This document shows positions 43,701 through 53,018 of a DNA stretch of 64,000 bases, one piece after another. Both the position numbers and the translations under genes were made by a program. Numbering within the stretch: the stretch's first letter is position 1; each line of letters opens with the position of its first letter. The DNA comes from Tricholoma matsutake. Lineage: Eukaryota; Basidiomycota; Agaricomycetes; Agaricales; Tricholomataceae. The stretch spans positions 4,092,001 to 4,156,000 of the forward strand of contig AP026550.1 in assembly GCA_026075535.2 (NCBI GenBank). Direction: 5' to 3'. The notes beneath the pieces are model-generated. The model had not been told where the DNA came from. It worked only from the letters and a program-made list of their open reading frames with translations, and did not search any database.

Positions 43701-45653
43701 GAGGACTTTCGTCCAAGACATGAAGATCAACAGGAATGGCAGCAATTGCCCCGTCGATCAGGCAGGCAGAGGAAAATCCCAAACCGTCCCGGCAATACCT
43801 ATGGAGAACAACGACTCCCCTCTGACATAGAGAGAGACATTGCGCGTGATCGATATTGGAAGAAGTCTGTGGGTCAAGATTCGGATCATAACCGAACACG
43901 ACCACGACCTCAACAGCAAGAACCGGTTGCTGGACCGAGTTCGGCACCCCACGAGAGTGTGCCCGATTCCAATAATCAAGAACATGATCACCCAATGGGG
44001 GAACCGGACGAAGCAGGTTATATTAAAAAGATAACCAAGGAAGGTGGAGATGAGCTTATCCGCTGGCTGTTGTCAAAAGCAGTCACACCATCAAGCGGAA
44101 AAAGCCTAGTTCCAAACCAATTTCGCGATATTGCGCGCCTACCCCGGCAGCAGCAACTTGAGTGGAAACAAGCTTGTCGTGAAGAGTTAGAGGCTCTTCG
44201 CAAGCGACAAGTCTATGACATCGTCGATCTTCCACATGATCGAAAAACGATCAAAAATAGATGGGTTTTCTCCGTGAAATCGGACGGAAGAAAACGAGCC
44301 AGACTCGTGGCCAAAGGCTTTTCACAAGTCGAAGGCGTTGACTTTGATGAGATTTTCTCACCAGTAGTCCGCTACGAGACCGTACGCCTCATGTTTGCCC
44401 TTGCGTCTCTAGAAGGCATGTATATGACCGGTCTAGATGTAAAAACCGCATTTTTATATGGCAAACTTGATGAGGAGATCTATATGGATCAACCCGAGGG
44501 TTTCAAACTCGAGGGTAAAGAGCGCAAAGTAATGCGCTTACGCCGAGCATTGTATGGCCTTAAACAGGCTTCACTAGCATGGTGGAGAGAGCTAGAGGCA
44601 TTTATGTGCACCATTGGGTTCGTGCGCGCCAGCTCCGATGCCGGCATCTTCATACACAAGGATCCTAAGACAGGCAGCATCGTTATTGCGCTAGTCTATG
44701 TTGATGATGGCTTGTTCATGGGCAAGAACAAGAAACTTGTGGATGAAAAGAAGAATGCTTGCCTGAAGCATTGGGAGTGCCGTAGTACTGAAAAAGTCAC
44801 GGAATTCTTAGGCATGCGCGTCACCCAGACCGCTGCAAAAGTCAAACTCGATCAAACAGAATATCTCGCCAAAGTGCTTGAGAGGTTCGAGATGACAAAT
44901 GCCAAGATTGCCCCCACTCCGCTCCCGACTGGCTACAAACCGTCGGAGAACACAGCGACGCCAAACGCGGCGCTTAGATCAAAATATCAGTCTGTGATCG
45001 GATCTTTATTGTATCTGATGCTCGGAACGCGACCTGATATCGCTTACGCGGTAATCAAGATGTCGCAATTCTCGGCTAATCCTAGCCAAGAACATCTAGA
45101 CAAAGCAATGTACATAATGCGCTATCTGGTGGGAACCCAGAAGTACAGTATGGTCTATGATGGAGAGAAATCCGAGGGGCTACAGGCCTTCACAGATTCT
45201 GATTGGGCAGCTGACACAGTCAAGCGCCGATCTACAACGGGTTACTTTGCTACTCTGGCAAGTGGCATTGTGTGCTGGCAGTCCCGTTTACAAAAAACTG
45301 TAGCACTGTCATCCACAGAAGCCGAATACATGGCTCTCTCTGACACTTGTCGGCAGATAGTGTGGATAGAGTCCTTATTCCAGGAACTTGGATATACACT
45401 GAAGCGCGTACCAATCTGCGCTGATAATCAAGGATCCATCTTTATTGGATCAAATCCAGTTCAGGAAAGAAGGACCAAACATATAGACATTCGCTACCAC
45501 TACACCCGCGAATGCATAGAAAATGACAAAGTCACAGTCGTTTTCATTCCTGGAAGTGATAATCCGGCTGACATGTTCACAAAGAACCTTGGCGCCGTCC
45601 TATTCAGGAAATTTAGAGACTCTCTCGGAATTACTTTCGAGATTCAAACTTAG
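40791..45653 (+). CDS. Copia gag-pol polyprotein (gag-protease-integrase-RT-RNase H)
   Basis: 1,620 aa from ATG at 40791 (MSSTLEKLVQTFDGSNYI). Gag region is residues ~1-220 (WADSMKAWLRSQGLW, AEEVWDLIRTDYGVDGPS), followed by a Lys/Arg-rich stretch; I see no CCHC knuckle. Protease has WIMDSGASKHFTGE (~464). GAG-pre-integrase has TWHRRLGHPSKEALG and ICPGCAEGK (~609-650). The integrase core has IHSDL, VDPGGEFKD and NGRAERAIRTI (~675-775), keeping the catalytic acids although the common DNGGEF reads DPGGEF. A disordered Pro/Asp-rich linker follows. RT has NRWVFSVKSDG, DVKTAFLYGKLDEEIYM and YVDD (~1303). RNase H has TDSDWAADTVKRRSTTGY and SSTEAEYMAL (~1470-1520). The single-frame layout is usual for Copia. 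The frame is intact. Confidence 0.93.
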   Translation: MSSTLEKLVQTFDGSNYILWADSMKAWLRSQGLWQITSGAEQKPPPAPPLTATNATLVADANAKLQTWSNKNDQAIGSLVLRLAPSIRQRANTKDTAEEVWDLIRTDYGVDGPSQVFSDFRSAIAIKIPAANPAPEIARMADKFERLTAANVAIPELVQAMILLAAMPREYDSLSATVLNTTATSALTFKHVKDSIVAEASRRTAVGKPAGQPQANKLSAVKRKGGNPKWQPKEGQKSNGDSSRKRGRRGDRKTKEEKPKEKHTHLASNAFTTINGNGTIIPPMPLIQRIERREHTPTRDPRRRPPAQAYTGAASSSRSVYTEYQQARDTLERMQLPRTAKNLRPLEEHLTVREGKRRRIEPETEATIEEVEDDTVSLGSKPPVTDEEVWKAVDEMLVDEPLDTGAYDDRSVLFPATSTKIKIPMNTANFSCEILPLLNVSWNYVDLNICAMCAKGDCKKGADWIMDSGASKHFTGEMKDFASYEPLPRKDSTLVQTATGTTHIVGKGAVFIRHQVVCNGKSETRETRLYPVYYIPDINTRLMSMGVFLQDGSDVRGSSAYISFIEHGNPIMHCVPLRRNDTIYWARTHILSTKKVNVATIYVADYLTWHRRLGHPSKEALGKMPKSTIKFPRNLIIPKDKIICPGCAEGKMTSKSFPESDSRADKSFELIHSDLKELPVLSYHKHKYFIVFLDDKTSHIWVQCLRKKSDAAAAIRQFLAMAKTQYGATIKRWRVDPGGEFKDRELQKQLKDLGIKIEMSAPHVHQQNGRAERAIRTIMEKSQTLRFTACLPQSWWEFCIEHATHLYNRTPIRRLKWLTPFEDLTKVRPDLNNLKVFGCGAYVYLPKEKRPTTLSPRSELMTYLGVEDGIKAYRFMRRNGAIFIGATALFDETMFPCCPGAKTPAKTDLGDFPPEPEDDDHSSGTDGDDPIPPQNPPLPPSSEDDDDLPSEQKAHDDATNAPPPPPPVSTEDFRPRHEDQQEWQQLPRRSGRQRKIPNRPGNTYGEQRLPSDIERDIARDRYWKKSVGQDSDHNRTRPRPQQQEPVAGPSSAPHESVPDSNNQEHDHPMGEPDEAGYIKKITKEGGDELIRWLLSKAVTPSSGKSLVPNQFRDIARLPRQQQLEWKQACREELEALRKRQVYDIVDLPHDRKTIKNRWVFSVKSDGRKRARLVAKGFSQVEGVDFDEIFSPVVRYETVRLMFALASLEGMYMTGLDVKTAFLYGKLDEEIYMDQPEGFKLEGKERKVMRLRRALYGLKQASLAWWRELEAFMCTIGFVRASSDAGIFIHKDPKTGSIVIALVYVDDGLFMGKNKKLVDEKKNACLKHWECRSTEKVTEFLGMRVTQTAAKVKLDQTEYLAKVLERFEMTNAKIAPTPLPTGYKPSENTATPNAALRSKYQSVIGSLLYLMLGTRPDIAYAVIKMSQFSANPSQEHLDKAMYIMRYLVGTQKYSMVYDGEKSEGLQAFTDSDWAADTVKRRSTTGYFATLASGIVCWQSRLQKTVALSSTEAEYMALSDTCRQIVWIESLFQELGYTLKRVPICADNQGSIFIGSNPVQERRTKHIDIRYHYTRECIENDKVTVVFIPGSDNPADMFTKNLGAVLFRKFRDSLGITFEIQT

Positions 45654-45676
45654 CTGCTTAGAGCGCTGTACAGTTT

Positions 45677-45685
45677 GAGGGGGGG
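45677..45685 (+). promoter_or_regulatory. Copia polypurine tract
   Basis: GAGGGGGGG immediately before the 3' LTR, the expected primer site for plus-strand DNA synthesis. Confidence 0.7.
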
Positions 45686-45990
45686 TGTTGAAATTAATCC
45701 CTGATGCATGCTGTATACATGAGGCAATACATGCAGCATACACATGTATACATGAGGCGATACATGCAGCATACACATGTTACTGCGCTTACTGTGCATA
45801 CATGCGGTAAACACATTCCCGAGTCATGTGACATCCTTAATATTATGTATATAAGGAGAACCTGTACCGTAGTAGGAATACAGTGTTCTTACCTCTGCTA
45901 ACCCTAGCTGTAAGTCTAACTAAACCCCAGGTAGGTTGTAAGGAACGTGTTGTCTCTTCCCCTGTGCAGCGTATATAGTCTGCTCCAACA
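45686..45990 (+). repeat. Copia 3' LTR (305 bp)
   Basis: Identical to the 5' LTR at every position I compared; followed by the GTTAG duplication. Confidence 0.92.
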
Positions 45991-45995
45991 GTTAG

Positions 45996-46050
45996 GTCCA
46001 GTTTGGTTGCAGTCTTTTTGCAGTTTGGTAAACTGGACCTTCAAATACTA
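45996..46050. mobile_element. Right terminus of the hAT element split by Copia
   Basis: Ends CTGGACCTTCAAATACTA, the inverted form of a hAT terminus (TAGTATTTGAAGGTCCAG), and abuts pol sequence of a marY1-like element at 46051. Similar ggtccagt / actggacc words appear in the hAT MITE at 19080-19885. The left end and its 8-bp duplication are not visible in the window. Confidence 0.6.
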
Positions 46051-48064
46051 GGTGCAGTCTTTCCTGGGCTTCATCAATTTCTATCGGCATTTTATCAAGG
46101 ATTTCTCACATCATGCACGACCACTGTTTGACATGACAGGAAGGGAGGCATGGAGGTGGGATAATGCACAACAGGAGGCATTTGAAAAGCTTAAGGAGAT
46201 GGTCACTTCCACTCCCATTCCTACCTTTGCTGATGATTTGCACCCTTTTCATGTAGAAGCCAACAGTTCTGACTTTGCGATGGGTGCTGTGTTGTCTCAG
46301 CAGTCTCTGGAGGACCAGAAGTGGCATCCTGTTGCATTCTACTCCAAAAGCCTTAGTGCTGTAGAGCAAAACTATGAGATCCATGACAAGGAGATGTTGG
46401 TAATAATGCATGCACTTGAGGAGTGGCGACACTTCCTTGAGGCACAAGGTGGAAATTTGGATGGATCACAAGAATCTTGAGTACTTTATGATGGCCAAGA
46501 AATTGAACTGTTGTCAAGCTTGTTGGTCCCTGTATCTATCCAGATTCGACTTCTCCTTGCACCACTGTCTGGGTTGCAGCATAGAAAAAACTGATGCCCT
46601 CTCCCAATGTGCAGACCATGGGGATGGCAGTGATGACAATCAAAACATTGTGTTGTTGCAGCCAGACCTGTTCACCATTCAGGCACTGGAAGGCATCGCA
46701 CCCCAGGGTGAGGAGCAGGACATCCTATGTGACATTTGTCATGCAAACCATAGTGGTTTACACAAGGATGTTGTTGCCCGAGCTGTTAAAGAACTGAGGA
46801 AGGGATTGACCCTTTCCTTGTGTGTGGCAGAGTGGGCTGAAAGGAGGACTTGTTGTATTTCAGGGATCACATCTACATCCCCACTGACCCAGACCTTTGC
46901 TGGTGCATCATATCCCAACACCATGACTCACAGATTGCTGGTCATCCTGGACACTGGAAGACCTTGGAGCTCACCTCATGGAATTATTGGTGGCCACAAA
47001 TGTCATGACTCATTGGTCAGTATTGTCATACTTGTGACCTTTGCTTACACACCAAGATTCCTCATTGCAAACCCATTGGCGAGCTACACCCTCTTCCTGT
47101 TCCAGAGAGTCATTGGGATGTTGTCAGTGTCGACTTTGTGGTGGAGTTGCCAGAGTCAAATAGGTTTGATGTGGTGATGTGCACAGTTGATTTAGTGGGA
47201 AAACATGCTCGCTTCATTCCTGCTCACACCACTGTCAGCACCCTGGGTGCTGCCCAACTCTATTTCCACCATGTGTGGAAATTACATGGACTTCCTGGCA
47301 CTTTCCTCTCTGACCATGGCCCTCAGCTCATGGCAGAGTTCACTTACGAGCTGTACCAACTTCTGGGGATCAAACTCCTTGCTTTGACTGCCTATCACCC
47401 ACAAACTGATGGCCAGACTGAGCGAGTCAACCAGGAACTGGAGCAGTACATCTGCATCTTCATCAATGAGCACCAGGACAATTGGGACAATCTTCTCCCC
47501 TTGGCCAAGTTTGGATACAACAACCATGTCCATGCTTCCACTCAACAGACCCCTTTCCTCTTACAGAAATGCATGGGTTTTACCCATGGATTTCCCATGC
47601 TTTTATTTCCTAATTTATTCAATGAGTTCTGCATGAAAAATCATGAAAAAATGATTTTCTGGAAGTGTTTTGTTGGCTCTTTGTGATCCAGCACATAAAG
47701 CAATATTTGGGTAGCATTTCCCATGTGTCAAGGATGCAAATATATTATTTTGTCCATGGTGTCACAAGCACCCAATGAATAGCTACCAGAAAATCATTTT
47801 TCCATGATCTTTCAAGCAAAACTCATTGAATAAATTAGGAAATAAAAGTGTGGGAAACCCACAGGTAAAACCCATGCATTTCCCTATTTCCTCTTAGACA
47901 CTGGACAACATCCATGCATGGGATTCAAACCTCGCCAAACTCCCTCACACATTGAGACAGTGAATGAGTTCACAGAACACATGCAGGATAGCTTGGAGGA
48001 GGCAAAGGTAAAGGATGACATGGCGCACTTTTACAACCAACACCATTCCCCGACCCCTCAGTAC
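46051..48064 (+). pseudogene. marY1-like copy B, pol fragment (RT thumb, RNase H, integrase)
   Basis: Collinear with marY1 pol from VQSFLGFINFYRRF onward: RNase H (46052-46440), linker and integrase (46.5-47.56 kb), then after a hAT insertion GFKPRQTPSHIETVNEF up to QYW at 48061. There are a small deletion near 46440, several frameshifts and widespread CpG-to-TpG/CpA changes relative to marY1. It continues at 57857-58780 beyond a large insertion. Not functional. Confidence 0.8.
47562..47886. mobile_element. hAT-type foldback MITE (325 bp)
   Basis: Termini TACAGAAATGCATGGGTT and, inverted, TAGGGAAATGCATGGGTT. It is flanked by the 8-bp duplication TTTCCTCT (47554-47561, 47887-47894). The arms pair over about 110 bp with few mismatches, so the element is mostly one imperfect palindrome. 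It interrupts the integrase of marY1-like copy B. Confidence 0.88.
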
Positions 48065-48204
48065 TGGAGTAGGGTGTCTGGGCACCTACTCCAGGTAGTC
48101 ACATGACCATGTAGTCAGTAGCCAATCACCTGTACATAGAGAGTCATCCTATCACTACATGACTGCATTCTGTGTCTAGCAAGGAGACACCTCAGGCATC
48201 TCCA
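48065..48204. repeat. LTR of the 140-bp family, left copy
   Basis: Ends form the short inverted repeat TGGAG/CTCCA. It supplies the uninterrupted sequence (catgactgcattctgtg) that proves the insertion in the right LTR. Confidence 0.78.
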
Positions 48205-48241
48205 TCTTGGTGATGAGAGCATGATTCAATGCACACACCAC

Positions 48242-49680
48242 TAGTGTATGAGGGTCCGGTTTGGTCCATCTTGATGCCCAGCACACCAAGACCACAACTG
48301 AACCGAATAGGACCGGTCCTATCCGGTTCAGTTGCCTCCAAAAGACCAGTTTTAACTGGTCTTACTGGTGTTTTTTCGAGTATAGCTTAATTCTATTATA
48401 TACTAACTACATTTACATGCTGCGAGCAGTTGCTCACAGCTGTGGTGTATGAGAATGAAAATGAAAATGAAAAATGAAATAGAAAATGAAATAGAAAAAA
48501 GAAATGGCCCCACCATCTCGCATTTGTAGCAAGGGTGGGGGGTTGTTGTCTTGTCCCTGCCATTTGTGCTTCCCGTTGTCCCTTTCCCCGCTGTTCATTG
48601 TCCCCACCATTTGTTGTCCCCTTGATTTGTTGTTGTTGTCCCCGCTGTTCACTGCCATTCATTGTTCATCGTCCCTGCTATTCGTCGTCCCTGGTGTTTT
48701 GTCATTCATTTGCATTGTTGTTTGTCATCCCCCCACTCATCATTGTCATCCCCCTAATTCATTGCCTTTGTCGTCCCCGCAATTTGTTGCCTTCATCATC
48801 CCCATGATTTGTTGTCGTGTTGTCATTGTCATCCCTGCAATTTGTCGTTGTCAGCACCTCCATCTCCCCCCACGAGCAGTGGCTTGCAGGCAGGGTGGTG
48901 GTGCTGTGTGATGTGGTGTAGGTGGCCTAGGTTGTTGTCCAGCAAAGGGCCCATTGCCATCCTGCGAGCAGAGGCTCACAGCGACAGCGTAGGGGGCTGG
49001 CATTGGCTGTCATCATCATCCAGAAACAGGCCCGTTGCCACCCTGCAAGCAGAGGCTCGCAGCGGTAATGCAAGGCTTGTGTGTGTCATTTGGTATGGGA
49101 GCTCATGATCAAAATGCAACTAAAAACAAAGAAAAAACATGTAGTTAGTAAAAGAAAGAAGAAATAAAACATAAAAAACATACCATAGGGGGCCCAAACG
49201 ATGCTAGGTCGTTGTTTGGGCCCCCACTTTGCATTTGTTGGTTTGGGTGGTCATGGTTGCGGACCAGGTGGTGATGTGGCACAGGATGTCCATCACATGT
49301 GAATGTTTGTAATTACAAACAAACGCATCGATGCGTGTTCATTTACTGTAAACAAACACATACAGCTAAGACAAACATGTACAACGACTTCAAAGATACA
49401 TAAACCCAGACCTCCCCACTTATTCTTGGGGCATCCCCCCTCTCGTCGGTATATGTATAAGTAACTTTAGTATTTAGGTACATGAATACATAGTTATTTG
49501 TGGGTATGAAAAGACTGGTTGAGACCAGTCTTTGATCAGTTTTTATGACTTTTAAATAAGTATCAACTGCTAACTGGACTGCAGGCCATTTTGGATGGAC
49601 CGACGGTCCGGTCTCTTGCAGTTAAGTTTGGTTAAGGGTCCAGTCTTTTCTGGTCTTATGGACTGGACCCTCAAACACTA
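48242..49680. mobile_element. hAT-type element (1,439 bp)
   Basis: Inverted termini TAGTGTATGAGGGTCCGGT and TAGTGTTTGAGGGTCCAGT, flanked by a perfect 8-bp duplication CACACCAC (48234-48241, 49681-49688). There is no transposase. The interior has TTGTTGTC / CCATTTGTTG low-complexity stretches, several GAGCAnnTGCTC palindromes and, on the minus strand, one hairpin-intron module. Confidence 0.87.
49120..49225 (-). other. Hairpin-intron module E (minus strand)
   Basis: A perfect 12-bp stem (49188-49199 with 49214-49225; gggggcccaaac on the plus strand). On the minus strand it is followed by TATG and a GTATGT donor (49183), an ACTAAC box near 49149, a T-rich tract and TAG at 49122-49120. The intron-like segment is 64 nt. 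Confidence 0.58.
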
Positions 49681-49830
49681 CACACCACTGCTTTGTTCTA
49701 TTCTCGCTAGCTTTTGCTTTTATTCTCGTGCACCATGTCATCACGTGCAAAGTTTGTGCCTTACTTGGTGTCCTAGTTACAGCTCTCGAGTGTCTAGTCT
49801 TAGCACCCATTTATAGTCCCAGAACCTTAG

Positions 49831-51536
49831 TATAAGGGCAACCTCAGCCTCTAGCAAAGGGAAATCCGAAGTTAAAATTATACTACATAATACAGGCATT
49901 GGGGACACACCTAGCAAAGGGAAATCCGAAGAGAAAACTCTAAGGATCCCCTTGCTGATGCCCAGTATATGTGAAGACGACAAAAATCAAATATAACCTA
50001 AAAATAGAAAAAGGCGGAGATAGGCGGATCAAGGCCGCCGAATGACATCATACCAAGGGGTATGTGTCGGAAGGGGTACTCCACCTCTAAATATAAAAGT
50101 GTCAACATGTACAAACATGATAGCAAGGGAAAATTAGTAATAAAATCCGGAAAAATCATAGAAAATGAAGAATAGAAGGAAATGAGGTGGGGAAAAATAT
50201 AGGACGAACATAAAAAATAGGAAAAACACACAGGGCACCCCCCTAGTCCCCTTACATCACCCCCTCTCTAAGATGCATCGCCCCGATGCATTTGAAATTG
50301 CATACGACCAAAGTCCATGACTTGAATGTGACACGGTGCAGCAGTGTGCTGTCGGTGGAATTCCTTGATTAACCGAGGGGCATTTACATCAGACTCTTCG
50401 ACCCATGAGTTCTCCTCATACCCATAACCCTTCCAATGTACCAAATACTGGAGTTTTCCTCAATGCAAACGGCTGTCCAAGATTGACTCGACTTCGTATT
50501 GGGGTTCTCCCTCAATCACTGTAGGTGGTGGTGGTGGGTGTGAATGGTGTCCCGGGAATGGATCTGGGGGAGCTGGAAGCAATTTGACAACATGGAAGAC
50601 GGGATGGAGTCTGGACATGGAGGCTGGGAGGTGTAGACAATAGGCTTGCATTCCAATGCACTTGACAATGGGGAAAGGTCCCAAGAAGCGATGAGCGAGT
50701 TTCTTGGATGGACGTGTAGTGGAGATGTCACTGGAGTCAAGATAAACTCGATCACCAACCTTGTACTGAGGGGTTGGGGAGTGGCGTTGGTTGTAAAATT
50801 GCACCATGTCATCCTTCGCCTTTGCTAAGGCTGCCCTTGCCTCCTCCAAGCTATCCCTCATGCGTTCTGTGAACTCATTCACTGTCTCGATGTGTGAGGG
50901 AGTTTGGCGAGGTTCAAATCCCATGCGTGGATGTCGTCCAGTGTCTAAGAGGAAAGGGGTCTGTTGAGTGGAAGCATGGACATGGTTGTTGTATCTGAAC
51001 TCGGCCAAAGGAAGGAGATCATCCCAATCGTCCTGGCGTTCATTGACAAAGAGGCGGATGTACTGCTCCAGTTCCTGGTTGACTTGCTCTGTCTGGCCAT
51101 CAGTTTGTGGGTGATAAGCGGTTGAAGCGAGGAGTTTGATCCCCAGGAGTCGGTACAGCTCACGAGTGAACTCTGCCATGAACTGAGGGCCACGATCTGA
51201 GAGGAAGGCACCAGGAAGTCCATGTAATTTCCACACGTGGTGGAGGTAGAGTCGAGCGGCACCTAGGGCACTGACAGTGGTATGAGTGGGAATGAAGTGA
51301 GCACGTTTTCCCACTGAGTCAACTGTGCACATCACCGCATCAAACCCGTTTGACTCTGGCAATTCCACCACAAAGTCGACACTGATGACATCCCAACGAC
51401 TCTCTGGAACAGGAAGAGGGTGTAGCTCACCAATAGGCTTGCGACAAGGAACCTTGGTGCATAAGCAAAGGTCACAAGTGCGACAATACTGACCAATGAG
51501 CTGTGACATTTGTGGCCACCAATAGTTCCGTGAGGG
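49831..51536 (-). mobile_element. 5'-truncated marY1-like fragment: integrase, chromodomain, 3' LTR
   Basis: The 3' LTR is 49831-50256 (426 bp, same length as marY1). It is preceded in element orientation by the chromodomain tail (EENSWVEES near 50.4 kb) and integrase core (SRNYWWPQMSQLIGQYC at 51.53 kb, ISVDFVVELPESNGFDA, SDRGPQFMAEF, TDGQTEQVNQEL). The homology stops abruptly at 51536 within the integrase zinc-binding region, where Gypsy-3 integrase sequence begins. Sequence identity to the intact marY1 is high, and the open frame from ~51.53 to 50.46 kb has no stop; the next codon (TGA, from CGA in the intact copy) ends it. Confidence 0.8.
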
Positions 51537-51615
51537 GACCCATAGGTCTCTTAGTTGTGGGTTTGTTATGTTGGCAGTCTGTGCATGCAGGGACATATGT
51601 GTTTTCGAGGTCCCA

Positions 51616-51939
51616 TCACATGTTGGGCCAGTAAAATGAATCGCGAAGGGACCCATATGATTTTGTGAACCCAAAATGCCCCAAGATGTCATGAGCGAGG
51701 TGGAAGAGAGACTCACAAACGTCAGAGACACGTGGGATGATGAGACAATCACCAGCATACAGGAGGCCATCAACTTCTGTGACCCCATGTGGGAGGAAGT
51801 TGGTGCTTTTCAGATGGACACACCAGGGATCAGAGATGTATCCAGTATGGATTGCAGAGAGGAGTTCCTCATTGGCAGTTATGGAAAAGGTTGCAGCAAT
51901 TGCAGGGGGAACATTGACATTGGTGATGGGGTCTGCCAA
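51616..51939 (-). pseudogene. Gypsy-3 integrase N-terminal region
   Basis: Contains EVDGLLYAGDCLIIPRV, LFHLAHDILGHFGFTKSYG and LRDSFYWPNM, the zinc-binding H..H half of an integrase; the C..C half (CTDCQ) follows past a stop. It overlaps the preceding RNase H block in another frame, showing a frameshift. Confidence 0.68.
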
Positions 51940-53018
51940 GATGTGAGCGCAGGTGAACGAGGTATCATTTTTACCAAAATCAGTGCAATAGGGTCAGAAC
52001 CATCAGGGGGATAAGGAGTTGATGCCATGAGTTTGGCATCGAATGATGTCCTGGAGAGTGCATCGGCTGCACAATTGTCCTCACCCTTCATGTAAATGAT
52101 TTTGCAGTTGTACTGAGACATGAATTCCATCCAATGAGCCTGATGACAGCTCAGGTCACGTTGTGTGTTGAAATTCTCTAAGGTTTTATGATCTGTGAAA
52201 ATTATGAATGGGATGCCTATGAGGTCAGATTGCCATTTCTGGAGTGCATGGATGATTGCAAGCATTTCTTTTTCATGCACAGGGTAATTCAGCTCAGTAC
52301 CTTCAAATGTCATAGAATCAAACATGACAGGACGAGCTGATTCTGAGACTGTCCCAAATGATAGAACGGCACCTGACTGGTAGTCGCTGGCATCAGTAGT
52401 CACGAATATTTTGTGCTCAGGCATCAAGGTGTGATTGATCGTTGTGAGCCATTCATGGCTGATCACCGCTTTCTTAATTTCATCGAATGCATCCTGGTGC
52501 TCAGCAGTCCATGGGGGGAAGTTCTTATTGCATTCTTTTGTGGAGAGTGCTGAAAGGATACGGGTGTGATCAGTGATATGAGGCAAAAAATGGGCAACAT
52601 ATTGCACAAGGCCACAGAATTGGTGAATGTCCTTCGCGCAATGTGGGCGCAGCCAGTTAACAATACAATCAGTTTTCTTTGAGTCAGCCTCGATCCCCCA
52701 GGTGGAAATGTGGTGACTGAGAAAGTCGACCTCTGTGAGGAAGAGGTGGGTTTTCTTAAGGTTACAGTACAATTGGACATCCTCCAAAGCTTTAAGGATT
52801 GTGCAGGTGTTCTGACAGTGCTCCTTGAGTGAGTTGGACCAAATTATGATGTTGTCGAGGTAAATGTGACAGATGGAGCCAATCCACTTTTGGAGTGCTG
52901 CAGTAACGCAACGTTGATGAATTGCAGGGGAGTTTTTAAGGCCTATTGGCATCACAGTCCACTTGAAAAGACTGAAGGGAGTTGATACAGCAGTAAGGAG
53001 GATGTCAGCAGGATGCAT
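51879..53018 (-). pseudogene. Gypsy-3 reverse transcriptase and RNase H
   Basis: FSLFKWTVMPIGLKNSPAIH and IGSICHIYLDNIIIWSNS cover the palm; the catalytic box reads YLDN, with Asn in place of the second Asp. A thumb region follows (DCIVNWLRPHCAKDIHQFCG), then RNase H (FVTTDASDYQSGAVLSFG, YPVHEKEMLAIIHAL, YMKGEDNCAADALSR). The active-site change alone would abolish polymerisation. Confidence 0.72.

Larger units (their letters stand above)
40237..45990 (+). mobile_element. Full-length Ty1/Copia retrotransposon, intact and very young
   Basis: 5,754 bp. LTRs 40237-40541 and 45686-45990 (305 bp each) are identical by eye and end TGTTG...CAACA. The element is flanked by the 5-bp duplication GTTAG (40232-40236, 45991-45995). 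The primer-binding site GGTTATGGGCCC directly follows the 5' LTR, a polypurine tract (GAGGGGGGG) precedes the 3' LTR, and a single 1,620-codon gag-pol frame has no stop. All parts needed for autonomous transposition appear present. It landed inside a hAT element. Confidence 0.93.

Noticed and set aside
48504..48911. 135-codon plus-strand frame inside the hAT element at 48242
   Set aside because: Low-complexity CCATTTGTTG-type sequence; Cys/Pro/Leu-rich translation in overlapping frames with no family resemblance.
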